A stretch of 64,000 bases of DNA from Himantopus leucocephalus (GCA_003993805.1 RSEF01000012.1:1915832-1979831); one strand, 5' to 3'. Shown: positions 22,701 through 35,600, counted from the first letter of the stretch. Numbers and translations: made by a program. Notes: a model not told the origin generated them from the letters alone.

Positions 22701-25585
22701 CGTGGGAGAGAAACAAGAGGCAGAAGGTCAACTGAGACAGAATAATAACGGGTTTTATGGTGTTTTTTTTATTTATTTATTTTTAAATGGTAGCTTTCAA
22801 CCCAGCATACAGCAAGTGAGAGGAAACCTCCAAATTCTGGGATGTCACCCGCTCTGAAGACTTCCGGTCCTGGACACTACCAGGACTAGGGGGACATAGT
22901 AATGGGTCAGATAAATACAAGGGCTTTTGCCAGTTCGGTGGGTAAGGGATGTGCTAGTTGGAAAAAATTTTTTACTACCGCTGGCAAAAGCTCTCCTATA
23001 GCCATACTACACCAAAAAAAAAAAGTGTTTTCTGCTATTATGTTTTTAAATCTAGAAACCTGGTGTCAGTTATGCAGAAATCCCCTCCCCCCTTTTTTGA
23101 TAATGTAATGCACTTTATTTTTTTTTTACTAGTGGTATCTAAAGCTTGTACTACAAGGCTTAGCTTGACTTTTTGGGAAACTGCTAGTCTGTAAGGTTGA
23201 GAGCAAGATATAAGGCTGCACAATTAAAGAGAATTGTAGTCTTTCTCATGAATGAAAAATCTAATGGCTTTTCCCTAAAATAGTAGTACTTCTTGGGGTG
23301 GAGGCAGGGGGTGGAATAAGTTTAAAAAAATACTAATTTTTAATAATCTGCTGACTAAATTTACATTCATTTTAAATCCCAGCCCAACTGAGTGCTCAGT
23401 GTCTCTTTTGCATATACCAACAGAGGAATACTGATGCCTCTGTCTTCCTGTATAACTTATCCTCTCTGAAGGCTTGGCCATATGTGACATTTATGTGCAT
23501 ATGAGCAGTTGTTGATGTTGATGGATACAGTTCAAGATGGACGGTAATTTTCCCTTGCCGTGGTGGTGTAGGTGTTCCTGGAGGGAGCTGACACAGGCAG
23601 GTGTCACTGAAATCGAGGATCTTGCACAGAGCTGGAAGTTAAGGAAAGGTGTCAGCTCCATAAGTCCTCAGCAGGGTTTCTTGAACCTGTGGCTGAGTAT
23701 GAGCATATAATTGGGTTTTTGGTTTGGTTTTTTTTTTTTCAGTTCACTGGACAAACTGGAGGAGGGGAAAAAAAATACTCAGTTTTCGTGTTTCAAGGCA
23801 TTTTTTTAAATGAATGATGTGTAAAAATAAATAATTTTTGGTGAAAATACTTCAGAATATTTGTGGGTAACTTTGGACAACCTGAATAAACCTTTGCTGG
23901 CAAATAAAATGTTTGACTGGAAAAGGGAAAAAAAAAAAAAACCAAAACCAAACCCCAACTCAAAACCCCACTCAGCTCTGTTTGTGACCCATTATCTTTA
24001 CACTGGCAGTCCCACTGAAGGCTTTGCTTTCCCTCCTTTGGCAGAAAGGTGGGTTTGCAGATGTCTTCACCCATGTCCGCCCCTGGATGTCCCCTCCTCC
24101 CCAGCCAGGCTCCCAGGGGAGAAGAGGCAGTGTTACCTCTGCAGGAATGCAGGAAATAGCATAAGTTATACTGAAAAGATTTGGCATGCACAATTAAATC
24201 TTGTTTTCATCTACAGCCTTGTATGTTATTAACTGGCATGAATTTTGCCTGTGTGAGTAACACGCGTCTGTCTGCCAGTCCCTCCCTCTGCCTCCTTTCG
24301 TCCCCACGTCCCTCGCAAGTGATGCTTCAGCTCTGTTCTGCCGGTCGTCTCGGGCATCTTTCTGCTTTGATATTTCTGCCCAGTTTTTGGGCCATGCTGT
24401 AAAATTCAGAGTCCTCTGTGGCCTTGCTTCTTAGCTGGATTTCTTTGCTCCTTGATCTCCAGGAGAGACTCTTCCATGGTTTTACGGGTGGTGGGAGAGC
24501 GTGCGTGGGCTGTCTGGGGATTGTCTCTTTGCATGAGGAATGAAATCACACCGTGAACCTAAGCCAAGTGCAAAACTTCTGAGCTGGTCTGCTCCCTCCC
24601 ACCATCACTTTGCCATGATGCTGGCCTTACCTTATATTCCTTATTCTCCATCCCTCCTTTCTCCGGTGTAGTGTTGAGGGATGAACGTTGCTGTGGAAGA
24701 AGCACCGAGGGCAGTGCCAAAGTGGTGCAGAGGCAATCGAGCATTGCTTTTCCAGGTCAGATGGGAGATTTGACATTTGTGTGGCCAGTGGCTGAAGTCA
24801 GGAAATCTCATTAAAAGGAGAGTTATCAAGTTCTGTGGATTTAGAAGAGGGTTTTTTTGGTGTTATTGCTCTAAGCAGAAGTCTGTGTAGTTGAATATAT
24901 AGGGAGGATGCTGGAAAGACTGGCAGCCAGCTCCATTACAGGGGTCAGGATGAAGGAGATGCCACGTGGCAGCTCCTGGTCCTTTCTGCTGCCCCAGGAG
25001 GCAGCTCTGCCCACGGTGGACCTGGCAGAATTGGTTCCTGGCTCAGGTTGGGCTTAGCTGAAGATGCAAAGCAGCTGAGCCCTTGGGCACTCGGTGCCCT
25101 ATGCTTGGCTCCTGGCTCTGCCCAGGTCTCTTCTGTTGTGCTGCAGCAATAATCCATCACTGCAGAAGGACAGGCACTGCTGGTCCTGCCATGGCTCTGT
25201 GTTTGCTCTCTGCCACAGAGCCCTGCTGAAGCCGTAAGCCGTTTTCTGTACACCACAGCACTTCGACCTTGTTAATCACTCTGGGCTTAAATAATTATCT
25301 ACTGCAACTGTTTATATAAGAAGAGGAAAAAACCCCACCCCACGCCTTGCAATTTTGGTTGTACCTTTTTCCCCCTTTTCTCTCTGTGATGCCTTGTGCA
25401 TAAATTTTGAAGTCTTGAAGTTTAGAACCTGCCCCAGCCGTAATTCTCAAAGCTGCAGGTTCTTGGTATTCTGCCTGTGCTGGGTGCTGCAGAAAGAGAG
25501 CAGTTAACTTAGCGGAGGGCACCGATTTAGATTTCCTCCCTCTGCCTTCAGTCGCCTTGCTGATCTGTGAAGTGCCAGGGCTCTG
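19726..25585 (+). other. Intron 1, distal part, no gene seen
   Basis: Non-coding DNA between the CR1 and exon 2. It holds an N beside an 18-A run (20115-20136), the alternating tract at 20699-20730, and a perfect octamer ATGCAAAT (21881-21888) in AT-rich sequence. A poly-A tract near 23929-23942 is followed by A/C-rich sequence (CCAAAACCAAACCCC), and T/G-rich sequence near 23711-23740 is roughly its complement. No other coding exon was found. Confidence 0.45.
20699..20730. repeat. Alternating purine-pyrimidine tract (Z-DNA candidate)
   Basis: All 32 bases alternate strictly between purine and pyrimidine, mostly CA/TG and CG steps and including GCACGCGTGCGCAC at the 3' end. CG- and CA-rich alternation is the classic sequence for the left-handed Z form. 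It lies in intron 1. Confidence 0.7.
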
Positions 25586-25645
25586 ACTCTTTCTCTCTTT
25601 CTTTCTCTCCCTTTCTCTTTCTCGCTGTCTTTCCGTCTCTTGCAG
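25586..25645 (+). promoter_or_regulatory. CACNA2D2: Exon 2 acceptor: branch point candidate and long polypyrimidine tract
   Basis: The tract has 37 uninterrupted pyrimidines (25587-25623) and then only four G before TTGCAG at 25640-25645. There is no adenine between 25586 and the A of the acceptor at 25644, and no other AG. The A at 25586 sits in CTGAC, a good branch-point match, 60 nt before the exon. A second CAG at 25650-25652, seven bases into the exon, would break the frame if used. Confidence 0.75.
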
Positions 25646-25727
25646 TATGCAGTACTGGGCCAGGAGGCTGGAGCAGGAGATTGATGGAGTGATGAGGATA
25701 TTTGGTGGAGTCCAACAGCTCAGAGGG
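25646..25727 (+). CDS. CACNA2D2: CACNA2D2 coding exon 2 (partial gene)
   Basis: An 82-nt exon. Its first base completes Thr (AC+T) from exon 1, and the next 27 codons begin [14 protein letters not shown], include VMRIFGG and end VQQLRG. This is the start of the mature alpha2 chain, upstream of the VWA and Cache-type domains that later exons encode. From memory, mammalian alpha2delta-2 reads [11 protein letters not shown] and [14 protein letters not shown] here, so identity is nearly complete and the paralogue call is firm. The exon ends in phase 0 at GTAAGC (25728-25733). The last codon is GGG (Gly) where the mammalian protein has Glu. The next family residues (IYKDN) should start exon 3, which I did not find in the remaining 38 kb. 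Confidence 0.95.
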
Positions 25728-28700
25728 GTAAGCTGTCTGTCTTTTACCTGTGCTGCCTTCCTTGTGGCAATGAATGTTCTCATCTGCAGAAATCACCTGT
25801 GTGAACACTTGCAATAAGTCACCCTCTCGGCTCACTCCATGTGCAGGGCCATGGCTGGCTGTGGTTATGGTTGCCGCTCAATTTGATGCATTTATCGAGT
25901 GTGTGGGAGTGAGTGTGTTTTGTATCTGTCTGTCTCTCGGGCTGCATGTCACTGCTATCTGAGCATGTACCTGTGGGGTTTTTCTGTATGACATGCTAAA
26001 CGCATCTTAAATCCAACTAACCTTTCCTCCAGGGACTGAAGGTAGTTTAATTTGTGTTTTAATTTTAAACTTCTGTTGACAAAGCAGGAAATGTTCAAAG
26101 GATAATTTGACTAGCTGTTGGAAGCTCTGTGTTTTTAAACATACGTTGCAGGTAAAACTGTAATTCTTGTTTGGCTTCTGTTTCCAAGTGCACAAAACAA
26201 AAGCTGGTACTGATGCTGGCATCTGCCTCCTGCCCCCCGACCTAGCACCAGGGCCTGAATACGGCAGCAGCCAGACCTCCTCTTTTTCTGGCAGCAGCGC
26301 TCTGGGTTGGGTTAGGGCAGTTACGGAACAGCTTCGTCGTGGTTTATTAGGTTTGTGGATCAAAGGGTCTTCAAGACTCCCTCCGTTTCCTTTTCCCAGT
26401 AAGACCCTGTATCCCCTTCCCAACACTGTTGTGCGGTCTTTTGAAATGGAATAATTTGAAACTAAGGTTATGGTATTAAGCTAAAGAAAATGGGCTTCTT
26501 GAGCATGATAAATATGTTGCCCCCGAAAAAAGCATGGGGTGTGCTGGTGTTTTCTCGTGGCAGTGGCATGTTCTTCTCAGATGCCAATGATTTATGGGCC
26601 TCTGACTCTCTGTCTTACTCCCGTGGCTATACTGGCTTCAACAGAACAGTTCATGTATTATACTGTTGGTTGTAACCCACTGTCTAAACACAGAAGTTGC
26701 ACTATTTTCTCTTAAATGCATTTTAAAATGAGTTTAATTGAAAGCTTGCAAAACTCTTCATAGTTCATCCATTCATTTGCGTTCATATTTGAGCTCTAGA
26801 ATGGTGTGTTTGGGCTCTGCTTGCATCCGTTTCAACTGAAATTCAACGGGATTGATATAAACTTCATGCACAGCATGAAAAGCATATACAGTGCTTTGTT
26901 TTTAACAAATATTTTTGATTGTATCTGTGCATTTGTGCAATGCAGTTTTGCATGATGGCAGAGTCTTAGAATCAGAGCCAGGGTTGCAAGTTTTCCAGGC
27001 AATCCGTAGGCGCAACAGCCAGCGTACTCCTTAGCAGAGCACATTTAAAAAAATAAAAAAGACTGCTACTACATTTTGTACATGTCCTCTCTTACAATTT
27101 ATTCTTATTAGCTTTGATTTTGCTCCTTTGCATGTTAAATAGGTATATCATGTAATTTTTTTAATGCCATAATTAAATAGAAATTACACCTCCAATTTAC
27201 CAGCACTTGACTCCTATTGGCCAGTCAGTCAATTACAGGTAAGAGAGCTTCCCACTTTTTCTGTTTAATGCTTCTGCTAGTGCATCACTTTAATGGATTA
27301 ATACCAGATAAACTGACTACAGAGGGATTGAAGGGTTTTTTTGGAACCTTCTTGTGAAGGGAGGGAGCTGGGCACGATTATTGTCTCTGATGAATACATA
27401 AACCACCTGAAGACAAAAAATAAGCTACTGAAAATTCCAACATGCAGCCGTTGGAACACCAGAAAGGACTAGTAGAGGCTGTCTTTGGATCTCCAGGGGG
27501 CAAGTTGGGATGTGAAATTCAGGTTTGAATCATAAATGCAATATCAAGTGGGTGACGCTTAAAGACCATGTCACTTGCTAGTGCAAATGAGCATAGCTTC
27601 ACTGACGTGCTTCATCCTGAAGAACTCAGAGTTGTACTTGCAGGGAGTCCTCTTACCCACCAGTTGCATGCAGGTTCATCTGGGTTGCAGTATGGGAGCT
27701 GTTTAATGTTGTAAAGTGTTATTGTAACCCACTCTTGAGACATGGTTTTAAAAAAAATAAAATAAAATCAATATTCTGCTGCAACCACGCTCGAAATTTA
27801 GAGGGTGGCAACTAATTTTTAAGGCTGGGACTTGGTCCATGCTTCCCTTCTTGTAAAGGGCACTGCCTGGGCATGACTTGGACTTTGTATCTCACCTTGC
27901 TCCACCGTCATGCTGGCTTGCAACCAGGATGCAGGGGCTGGAGTCCAGTACCAACGCGCAGAGCTGCGGTGTGCCCTGACAGAGCGAGCAGGCTCAGGGG
28001 AGAAGGAAAAGCTGCTGCCTGAGGGGCTGTGGGAGCTGAAACGTCCATCTAGCTGGAAGCAAATCCCACCCACTGGGATTTCTCAGGAAGGTTTACTAGT
28101 ATGCAGGGATAGATCTATGTGGGGCAGGAAGGATAAAGAAAAATGGGGCAAGTAGAGCCTTTTTTTTCCCAAACTTGTTCCTTTGGGTTGCCATGTTAGC
28201 TTGGGACATTCAGAGTGTCTGCAGAGAGGGGGCTTCTGGTACATAGTGCATAGGGAATGATATTAGAGGGAGGGGAAAAAGGGGTCCACTGTCACTGAAG
28301 ACCTGACTGGTCCTTCTGAACTCGGTGGGGTCTGCCGTGCAGGCGGTGGGTCCTACTGCCAGCTGTCGTGGGTCTATGAAGCCTGTAAGCACGGGCTGTA
28401 GTGCCATGCCAGAAATGGATCTTCCCTTTCCCATTCAGGCCTGAGTTTCAAAGTGACAGAACAGTAAATAATAATGAAAATAGCCTCCTCTGAGGTTTGT
28501 CAGGTTTACTTATGAATATTTTTTTTTCTTGGGTTGCTGTGAAAGGATGTGGACCTGTTCTTTGGTTATTGACTGAAATCATTAACTGTTGTGGCATACA
28601 AGACATGAAATTTATTGTCAGAAATACGGTGTCCGGGAACATAACAGTGCTGAATATTTTATCTTGCTGGAGTGCCTGCCCACCCAAGAATGATTTTTAC

Positions 28701-31700
28701 TCTAACTCTTCAGTCACTTCCTAGAGTTGGGGTACTAAATGTCAACTGCCTCCGCTTCCCTCCTCTCCTGCAGGGTGGACAGGCAGTCATCTCGTGTGCT
28801 TCCCTGGGGAGATTATCCAAGCTCGCACCATTCAGAGGCTTCTTTGCTCAAGTGGAGTGTTTTTCTGTAGCAAATCTAGGAGAGGGTGAGAAGCTCTGAG
28901 ATGCAAAGGGGTGTCACGCCAGGGGCTCGCCTTTCAGCTGTGAGACACCACCTCGTTTCTCTGCTGATGTCCAGATCTTGAAAACACTGAAGTACAAATG
29001 TCCCCCTCGGTCAGACTGGCTGTGGTGGGGCTACATGTATATCTGAATGCTGTGGGCTTGGGGCTGTAGGGAAGACCGTGGCCTTTCTGAGTTGATTCTC
29101 TGCCCATTGAAGTCGGCGTTCAGCCCTCTGGGTGTTCGTGGTGCAGCATTGTGTTGGCTGGCTGGTTGCTCCCAGCGTGCCTCAAAACAAATCCCAGCAC
29201 TCAGAGATTAGGGAATGTTGCTTTGCCTCTCTGTCCTCGCCTCCCTTGTGGCTCACCAGAAAACTGAGAGCACAAATCATTGCTAATTTAACTCTGAGTG
29301 GCACAATGATATGTGGAACCCTAAAATGCTGGTTGAAATTCTTTAAATAATTGCTTCTAGAATAAGGAATAGTACACTAAAAATCCAGCTCCATGAGTTC
29401 TGTTCCTTTTCTGTTAGCGACTTTCTTCATGGCTACAGTGGACTCTTCATCACTTTGCAGGACAAGAAAATGTTTGGTTTTGACATTTCCTGCTACACTG
29501 CACTAAATTTCTGTTTCTTCCAGTGTTTTGGCACAAGTAAAAGTTGTTGACTTCAGTCAAAAGTAGACAAATTTGTTGTGTTTCCAGCCTAGATAGTTTC
29601 TTCATGTTGCAAAACCTGCTCCTGGGTAGGCTCTGTGGTCAAGAGAGATTTCCCATGCTGGTGCAGCTCTGTCCCAACCTACCAGCGTCCTGCTGTGCTG
29701 GCACTCGTGGTGGAACTGATGGCAGCAGAGATGCGAGTGCCACTGAGTTTTGTGCCTTGCGGAGCAGCTTCCCTGGATGTTGTGTTAAACCTTTCTTGCT
29801 GGATAGCCGGGCTGAGGTTGCAAGTCTCCTCTGGCTTGTTACTTAAATTGTATTTGATCAAGTGTCTCCTGAGGTGAGCAGCGAGCTGGTCAGACCATCC
29901 TCTCCTTCTCTTCTAGTACCTTTTATCTGTGGCTGCCTGTTAATGGGCTTGTTTCTTTGCTGACAATTACTGGGGAAGCCAAAGCCTTCAGAATGAGATG
30001 GGGAAAAACAGAGCAGTGAAAGTGCTGAGCACCCTTTTCTGTGCTGTCTTCCTTTCTGCCCTTTTCTCTGGCTGCCTTTCCTGAGGACTGCTTTCAGTAG
30101 GGCTTGTAGCAGGGCCGAGCGGTCACCTGGAGGCATTGCACGGTGGCAATGCAGCCTTTCCCTGTTTGGCAGACAGGCGTTAGCCAGGGCAGGGTGAGCG
30201 GCAGAGCTGGACCTGTGGTTTGGATGAACAGAGCTTTGAGTCTGGCAAACTGTTTTTGCACCCTCTTGCCCTCTCCTCTGGGCTGTTCAGGGAAGTCAAG
30301 AGGTACCGTCTGGATCTGTCTCACTGCCATACGACTGGAAGGTATGAATACTGCTTGCCTTGGTGGTGAGGAAACACCCAGTCCATAAAGGTCCAGATGG
30401 CCCCAAACCCCAGCCCAGGGTGAGGTGCGGTGAGCAGCTTGCTGGCAGAGCTGGGCAGGCAGCGAGCCTCTGCGCGAGCTGTGCTTGGTCCTCAACATGT
30501 GGGATTGCATGGAGAGGATGAGCCCAGGGAGAGGGTGCCCTTCGGGATGCAGCCTGTTACCCACAAGGGCTTTGCTGAATGTGGCAGAGCAGAAGTGGCT
30601 GGACTTGTTCCTTGTAATCAACATCTTATTTTACTTCAGTGGATTTTTAATTTCTCTGTCTTTTATTCTTGCTTGTTATCTTGTGCTGTTTTCTCAGCTT
30701 TGTTTTGCCAGTTTGGCATCTCTGCCTGGCAGAAGTGCTGCTGTTCATTCATCTGGTCTTTTGTGAAAGGGAAGGACAAATTCTGCTGGCCAGGGCTGGG
30801 GGCAGAGCGACCAGGATCTGTGCAGGCGTCCCCACCTTTGTCTGCCTCGCAGCATCACCTGCAGCCTGCCTGTCCCTTCTGCTCGGCGCTGCTTCTCTGA
30901 TACATCACTTCTTGTTTTCAAAGCATGGCCATCCTTGAATTGAGCCAGGTGAGGAACTGTGGTTGAGCTGTACGCAAACAAGAACTTGGATTAAAAAAAA
31001 AAATATACTAACAGAGCTTTGGCTTGGATCTGAAGAGCTGAAGTGGCATCCACCTTGTATATTAGTGCAGTCACTAGCACTCCTCCTGTGGTGGGGTCTC
31101 TGCAGTACCGAGTATTTCACGTGGCTGCGTGAGTGCATCCCTTACAAGACTGCTGGTACAGAGCTAGAGAGTCTCTTTAATGCCAGCACTAGGAGGTAAG
31201 ACATGCTCTTATCAAAGGAGCTGCCAAGGTTTTCTGTTCAACTTTTTTTTTCTTGGGTAACTACTGGAATAATAGTAACATAGCCTAAATCTTCCAAGTA
31301 GCTGTGGTATTACATGACATTTAATTTGCTCTTTTGTTTTCTCTGGGTATAGAAACACTCACCTGGTCATTCAGTAAGGCTGGAGAATTTGGAAAGTGTT
31401 TATGGGATTTTAAATGAATGATGCTAGAGAATCGGAGCCTCCCCCCTGTGCAGTGCTCTGCACACAGTGTCTGAGGAGTGTGTCTGCTTCCAAAGGGCTT
31501 TGTCAGATGGAGTGGGCATTTACAGGACAGTGATGTGGTCCTCAGAGATGGCAGAGTTGGGAATGAGATGCTAATCTTACGATACTCAATCCAGTACCAT
31601 AATCCCTAGTCTGGACTTCAAAACACCATGGCAGAGTGCGTCTGGCCTTTTCCTTCTGGGGAGTCAGCCTCAGCCTCTGGAGTGGGAGACAAGTGATGCC

Positions 31701-32588
31701 CAGTGACTGTGCTGTGCTCGACATGAGCTGAGGGTAGGAGTTGGAGCCCAAAGCCTGGGCAACACACACAGCCAGCTGCTTATGCTGCTGCAGCGCCGAA
31801 TGCCTGCCTTCTTCCAAATGCTGCAAGGGAGAAAGGACCTCATTGAGTTTTCCAACAGCTTGTGCCTGTCCGCGGGCTGACCAAGAGTATGGACTCTGTA
31901 CCCCAGCGAGATGATTCCTAACTCCATGCTCTTGGTTCCCAAGCTCACGCGTTATCTGCCTGATCCTTGCAGTTCTCTCCCCCTTTTCCCTCCCCCTCTC
32001 CTGCCAGCGTGAGCACAGCCTGCTTCCGCACACCATCGCTGTGCCCTCCCCTGCTCCTCATGTTTGATAAGAGGAAGTGTGCGATGCCAGATAAACACAT
32101 TCCTGTTCCAAACTGCTTGGGTTTATTTTAATCTGCCTGGGCCGTTCAGCAGCCTCAGCACTCTGTTCAGCACTGAGTGCAAAGCCAACAATATATTATC
32201 AAGGAGGAGCATTTAAATGTCCTTAGCCTTGCAGGGGCTTGGTTGGAGGAGAGAGGTCCTCTGCCACCCTTTGCTTGGGCCAGTGTCTGCCATCGTTAGT
32301 CCCCTTACACCCATCGTCTTACTTCTCACTCTTTCTCTCTACTAGAACCATATTGCATCCGTACAGGGAGATGTCAGGGAAACATATGCTCCAGCTTTTA
32401 GTACATTTGCATAATTAGAGTAATGTGTATGAATAATTTATAGCTGTATGTGGCTGCTCAGTGTGTGACGTTAGCACCCCTCGCTAAATCCTTTCCAGTG
32501 GGTGGTGCAAATCCTGCACCAGAGCCATTGTGCCGATGCAGCGTGCAGCCTGTTGGCAGATGCAGGAGCCCTGCTTTGAGAGATCGGG
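25728..32588 (+). other. Intron 2, proximal part, no gene seen
   Basis: Ordinary intronic DNA. The AT-rich stretch 27060-27310 has several homeodomain-type cores (ATAATTAAAT, CAATTAC) and an inverted CCAAT (CTATTGGCC), and could be a conserved non-coding element. This is inference from texture only. Confidence 0.35.
32405..32417 (+). promoter_or_regulatory. Composite octamer/homeodomain site
   Basis: A perfect octamer in reverse orientation, ATTTGCAT (32405-32412), overlaps a TAATTA homeodomain core (32412-32417). The combined GCATAATTA resembles POU class 3/4 (BRN-type) sites, which suit a neuronal gene such as CACNA2D2. AT-rich flanks to 32450 carry more TAAT cores. A perfect octamer alone is expected about twice by chance in a window this size; only the overlap makes it notable. 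Confidence 0.25.
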
Positions 32589-32622
32589 GTGTGCATATAT
32601 ATATATGTGTGTGTATATGTAT
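32589..32622. repeat. TG/TA dinucleotide microsatellite
   Basis: 34 nt of strict purine-pyrimidine alternation: a TGTGCA start, AT repeats, then GT repeats and a mixed end. It is probably length-variable between individuals. Confidence 0.85.
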
Positions 32623-35600
32623 TTAGTGGAGAAAGATGGGCTTTTACAGTTGTAGGGGAAGAGCAGGCTAGAAGTCTCGGAGGCTAAAATGGCTTAGACT
32701 CTTAGGCTCAAATCTTGCTCCGTTTATACAGAAGCTGTGAATTAAAATGTTCTGCAACATTTGAAAGCTGAGGCAGGGATTTTTCCAGCAGGACTCAGGT
32801 GTGACTAGTTTGTTAGTTTGTGTGCCAGGTTTATGGTTGGTTTTTTTAAAATGACTTTTTCAGATCATAAAACTTAGCAGCTTGCAGGGGGGGAGGGATA
32901 AACTTGCCTGTACTTTGTCACAGAGCCTGATCTCAATCAGTCGGTCAATAAATAGTAGCAAAGGATTGCCTGGGCACAGTCTCACTATTTACCAGCTCTT
33001 TAGTGTGGGAGTTCTCATGCTGGAAAGCCCAGAGTCCCAGGTAGGTTTTCTAAAGGAGTGATCTGAGTGGTTGAAATCTGGTATTTATGTTCCAGTTAAT
33101 TTTAGCTTAAACTATATTTGGTCCTTTCCAAATGTTTGAGAGCCTTGGCTGGAAAGCACTGCGTAAACTGGAATGAAATGCAGGCATGCACGCTTACTAG
33201 CTCATTAGTATTATCCACTGGGAAACTGAGGCAGGTGGTTAAGCTGAGCGAGTGTGCATAACGAACGTGTGGAGCAGCCTGGACTGTTCTCCATCACGTG
33301 TACAGCCAGCAGGTCCTTGGAGGGGTATGTGTTTAGAAGGGTAACTGGCATAATAATAGTCCTTAAAGCCCTTGCTTTGAACCTTTTCGCTTTACAGAAT
33401 TACTTAGTAAAGATAACACGCTTGCAGCTAGTTGGTGAGTTAGCAAGATCAGAGGGGATTGCCGTTGAGTTTTGTGGAGTCATTTCTGATTTATATTGCT
33501 GTCAGTGACAAGTTAAATGAGCCTAGCATTCGACAGACCAATGTTCAGGTGCACGCATCTCCTGAGTGGGCTGCTCTGTGCTTCGTGTCCAAAAACACAG
33601 CTGATGTACCAAACCAGTCAACAACCATGTTTGTAAGATCCTCATGAATATTCAGTGAAACTTTTACAATTGATGGTGTTGCCATTACACAGCCATATGA
33701 ATCCATGGGAACAATGAGACCTTGGTCGATGTTTCTGGAAACCTCCCTCAGCCAGGTTGTCCTGCTCCCGACTGAAGGAGCCTGTGTGGTCCCCACGTCC
33801 GTCCCAGCTTAAATCGTTACCTTCAGACTGCGTTTAAAAACAAAGCAAGACAAAATCCAAACCAACCCTGCCGGAATGCGGGATGAATAATTAGGTGGAG
33901 ATCATTAAAGTTTGCCTCCTTAAAAACATACATAGATTATTCTTTAATGGAAAGTTAATTGTTTTATTATTCTCTCCAGATGGTTCTTTTCCTTTACATT
34001 CACAGGGGAATTGATGTAGCCTGGGATTCAGTCTCCTGTGAGCAGAGCTGATAACCGAAAACGCAATTCTATTGCTGATCAAGATACAAAACAATAGAAA
34101 ACATGTATACGTATTCCATCATAGCTTCAGATATTAAATATTATTTATAGGCTGTAAGTGCCCCCTCTACTTGAAATGCTGCGGACTGTGGAGTTTGCAT
34201 GTCTCCTCCTGGTAGATTTGCCAAGCAAACGCTTGATATCGGACACTACCGAGTCCTGGTTTTCGTGCGGCTGATCAGTTGCTTCCAAATACTGGGCTGT
34301 GGAGGAGCCTGCAACTGCCCGTGCTGAAATACGAAGTGGTACTAAAAGGTTTAAAGCAGGAAGCTGTTGTTAGGTACTCAGGGTTATTGTGTGGAGGAAG
34401 GGATAAGATGTGTCACATCTTCTTTGTTCTGTATGCAAAAAATGCAGGAGGGCTCGGGAAGGTGGGGAGAGCACGGTGGAGGTGACTTCTCAAGGGCACA
34501 GTTGTGGTGTTTACGTTCTACTGTGGCTTCAACCTGGTAGATTGCAGCTGCGAGCTTGCATGTTAAGTGAGCATATTTATCGTTTCTCATTACAACAGAT
34601 CACCTTTGACATCTGATGTGAATAACTTGAATGGGCCCCTTATTTCAGACACCCAGCCATGCTGACCTATTGGCCTGCAATGATGCTGCTGGTTTTATAG
34701 GTACTTATTTCCTTTTAATTATTTAGAGTTAAAATATTATGGTAAGGGAGGGAGAGAGAGTGGAGCCTGATATTAGCTCAGCCTTGCCTTCCTCGCAGAA
34801 GTCCAGACAATCTGCTTATATTGGAGAGTTTTGAGAGGAACTGCCTCTTGGGAGACCCCGGATCTTGGTAACCTTCAGGGATCTGTAGCTTTCCAACATA
34901 TGTATCCTTTGCAGCTTACTTGGATGATGCTGCATACAATGAGCTTGAAAAACTCCACACTCTTCCGTGTCTTAGGCATAAGCCGGGCACTGTCATAGTT
35001 TGAGAGGTCATATCCAGAGCAGAGGGAATGAAGGGAGAAAGGAAGATGAACAGACTAAGGAGGAAATGTAGCAGGAAGGTGATGCTAATGGTTATGAATT
35101 CTCCTCTCCCTTCTGTTGCTCTCGGGCTGATCAGTGCCAACTGATGTAAGTGGACCATCTCCTCCTTGATTTGATATATTTTGGAGGATTTCTGTTTCAT
35201 TTTGGGGGATTTATATTTGTGTCTGGTCCTCGTGATTCAGTTAGTCACTGGGCTTCAGATTTTATTGACTTTTTTCCCCTTTTCTAACTGACCTTTCACA
35301 CCTGTAAGCGTCCAAGACAGATTCAGTATGTGTTTGTTCAGCACCTACCATAACCAATAGCGTCATGCTTTTTGGACACTGACCATAGTATAAATATTAA
35401 ATAGTAAGAGCGCCGAGAAAAATCCTGTCTGAATGAAACATGAGATTTGCCCATGCAAAGAGATGCTGTGAATGAGAGGCAGGGCTGCTTCTATCAGGGC
35501 AGTTCCCTAACTGTCTGGGTGATGCGTCTTGGACGAGTAGCAGGATCTAGATGTTTGTATGTATCAGAGGAGGCACTGTAGGAATTGTTTAAGCAGTAGC

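Larger units (their letters stand above)
2540..25645 (+). other. CACNA2D2: CACNA2D2 intron 1 (23,106 bp, phase 2)
   Basis: The intron begins with GTAAGT (2540-2545) and ends with a long pyrimidine tract and TTGCAG (25640-25645). Joining the two exons restores the codon ACT (Thr) and continues the alpha2delta-2 sequence without a break, which supports both boundaries. The first 450 bases are still CpG island; the rest is ordinary AT-richer DNA. A large first intron is typical of this gene family. Features seen inside are listed separately. Confidence 0.9.

Noticed and set aside
25295..25783. 162-codon minus-strand ORF antisense to exon 2
   Set aside because: Its RERERE/KKERK part is the complement of the acceptor pyrimidine tract. 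The + strand exon explains the locus.
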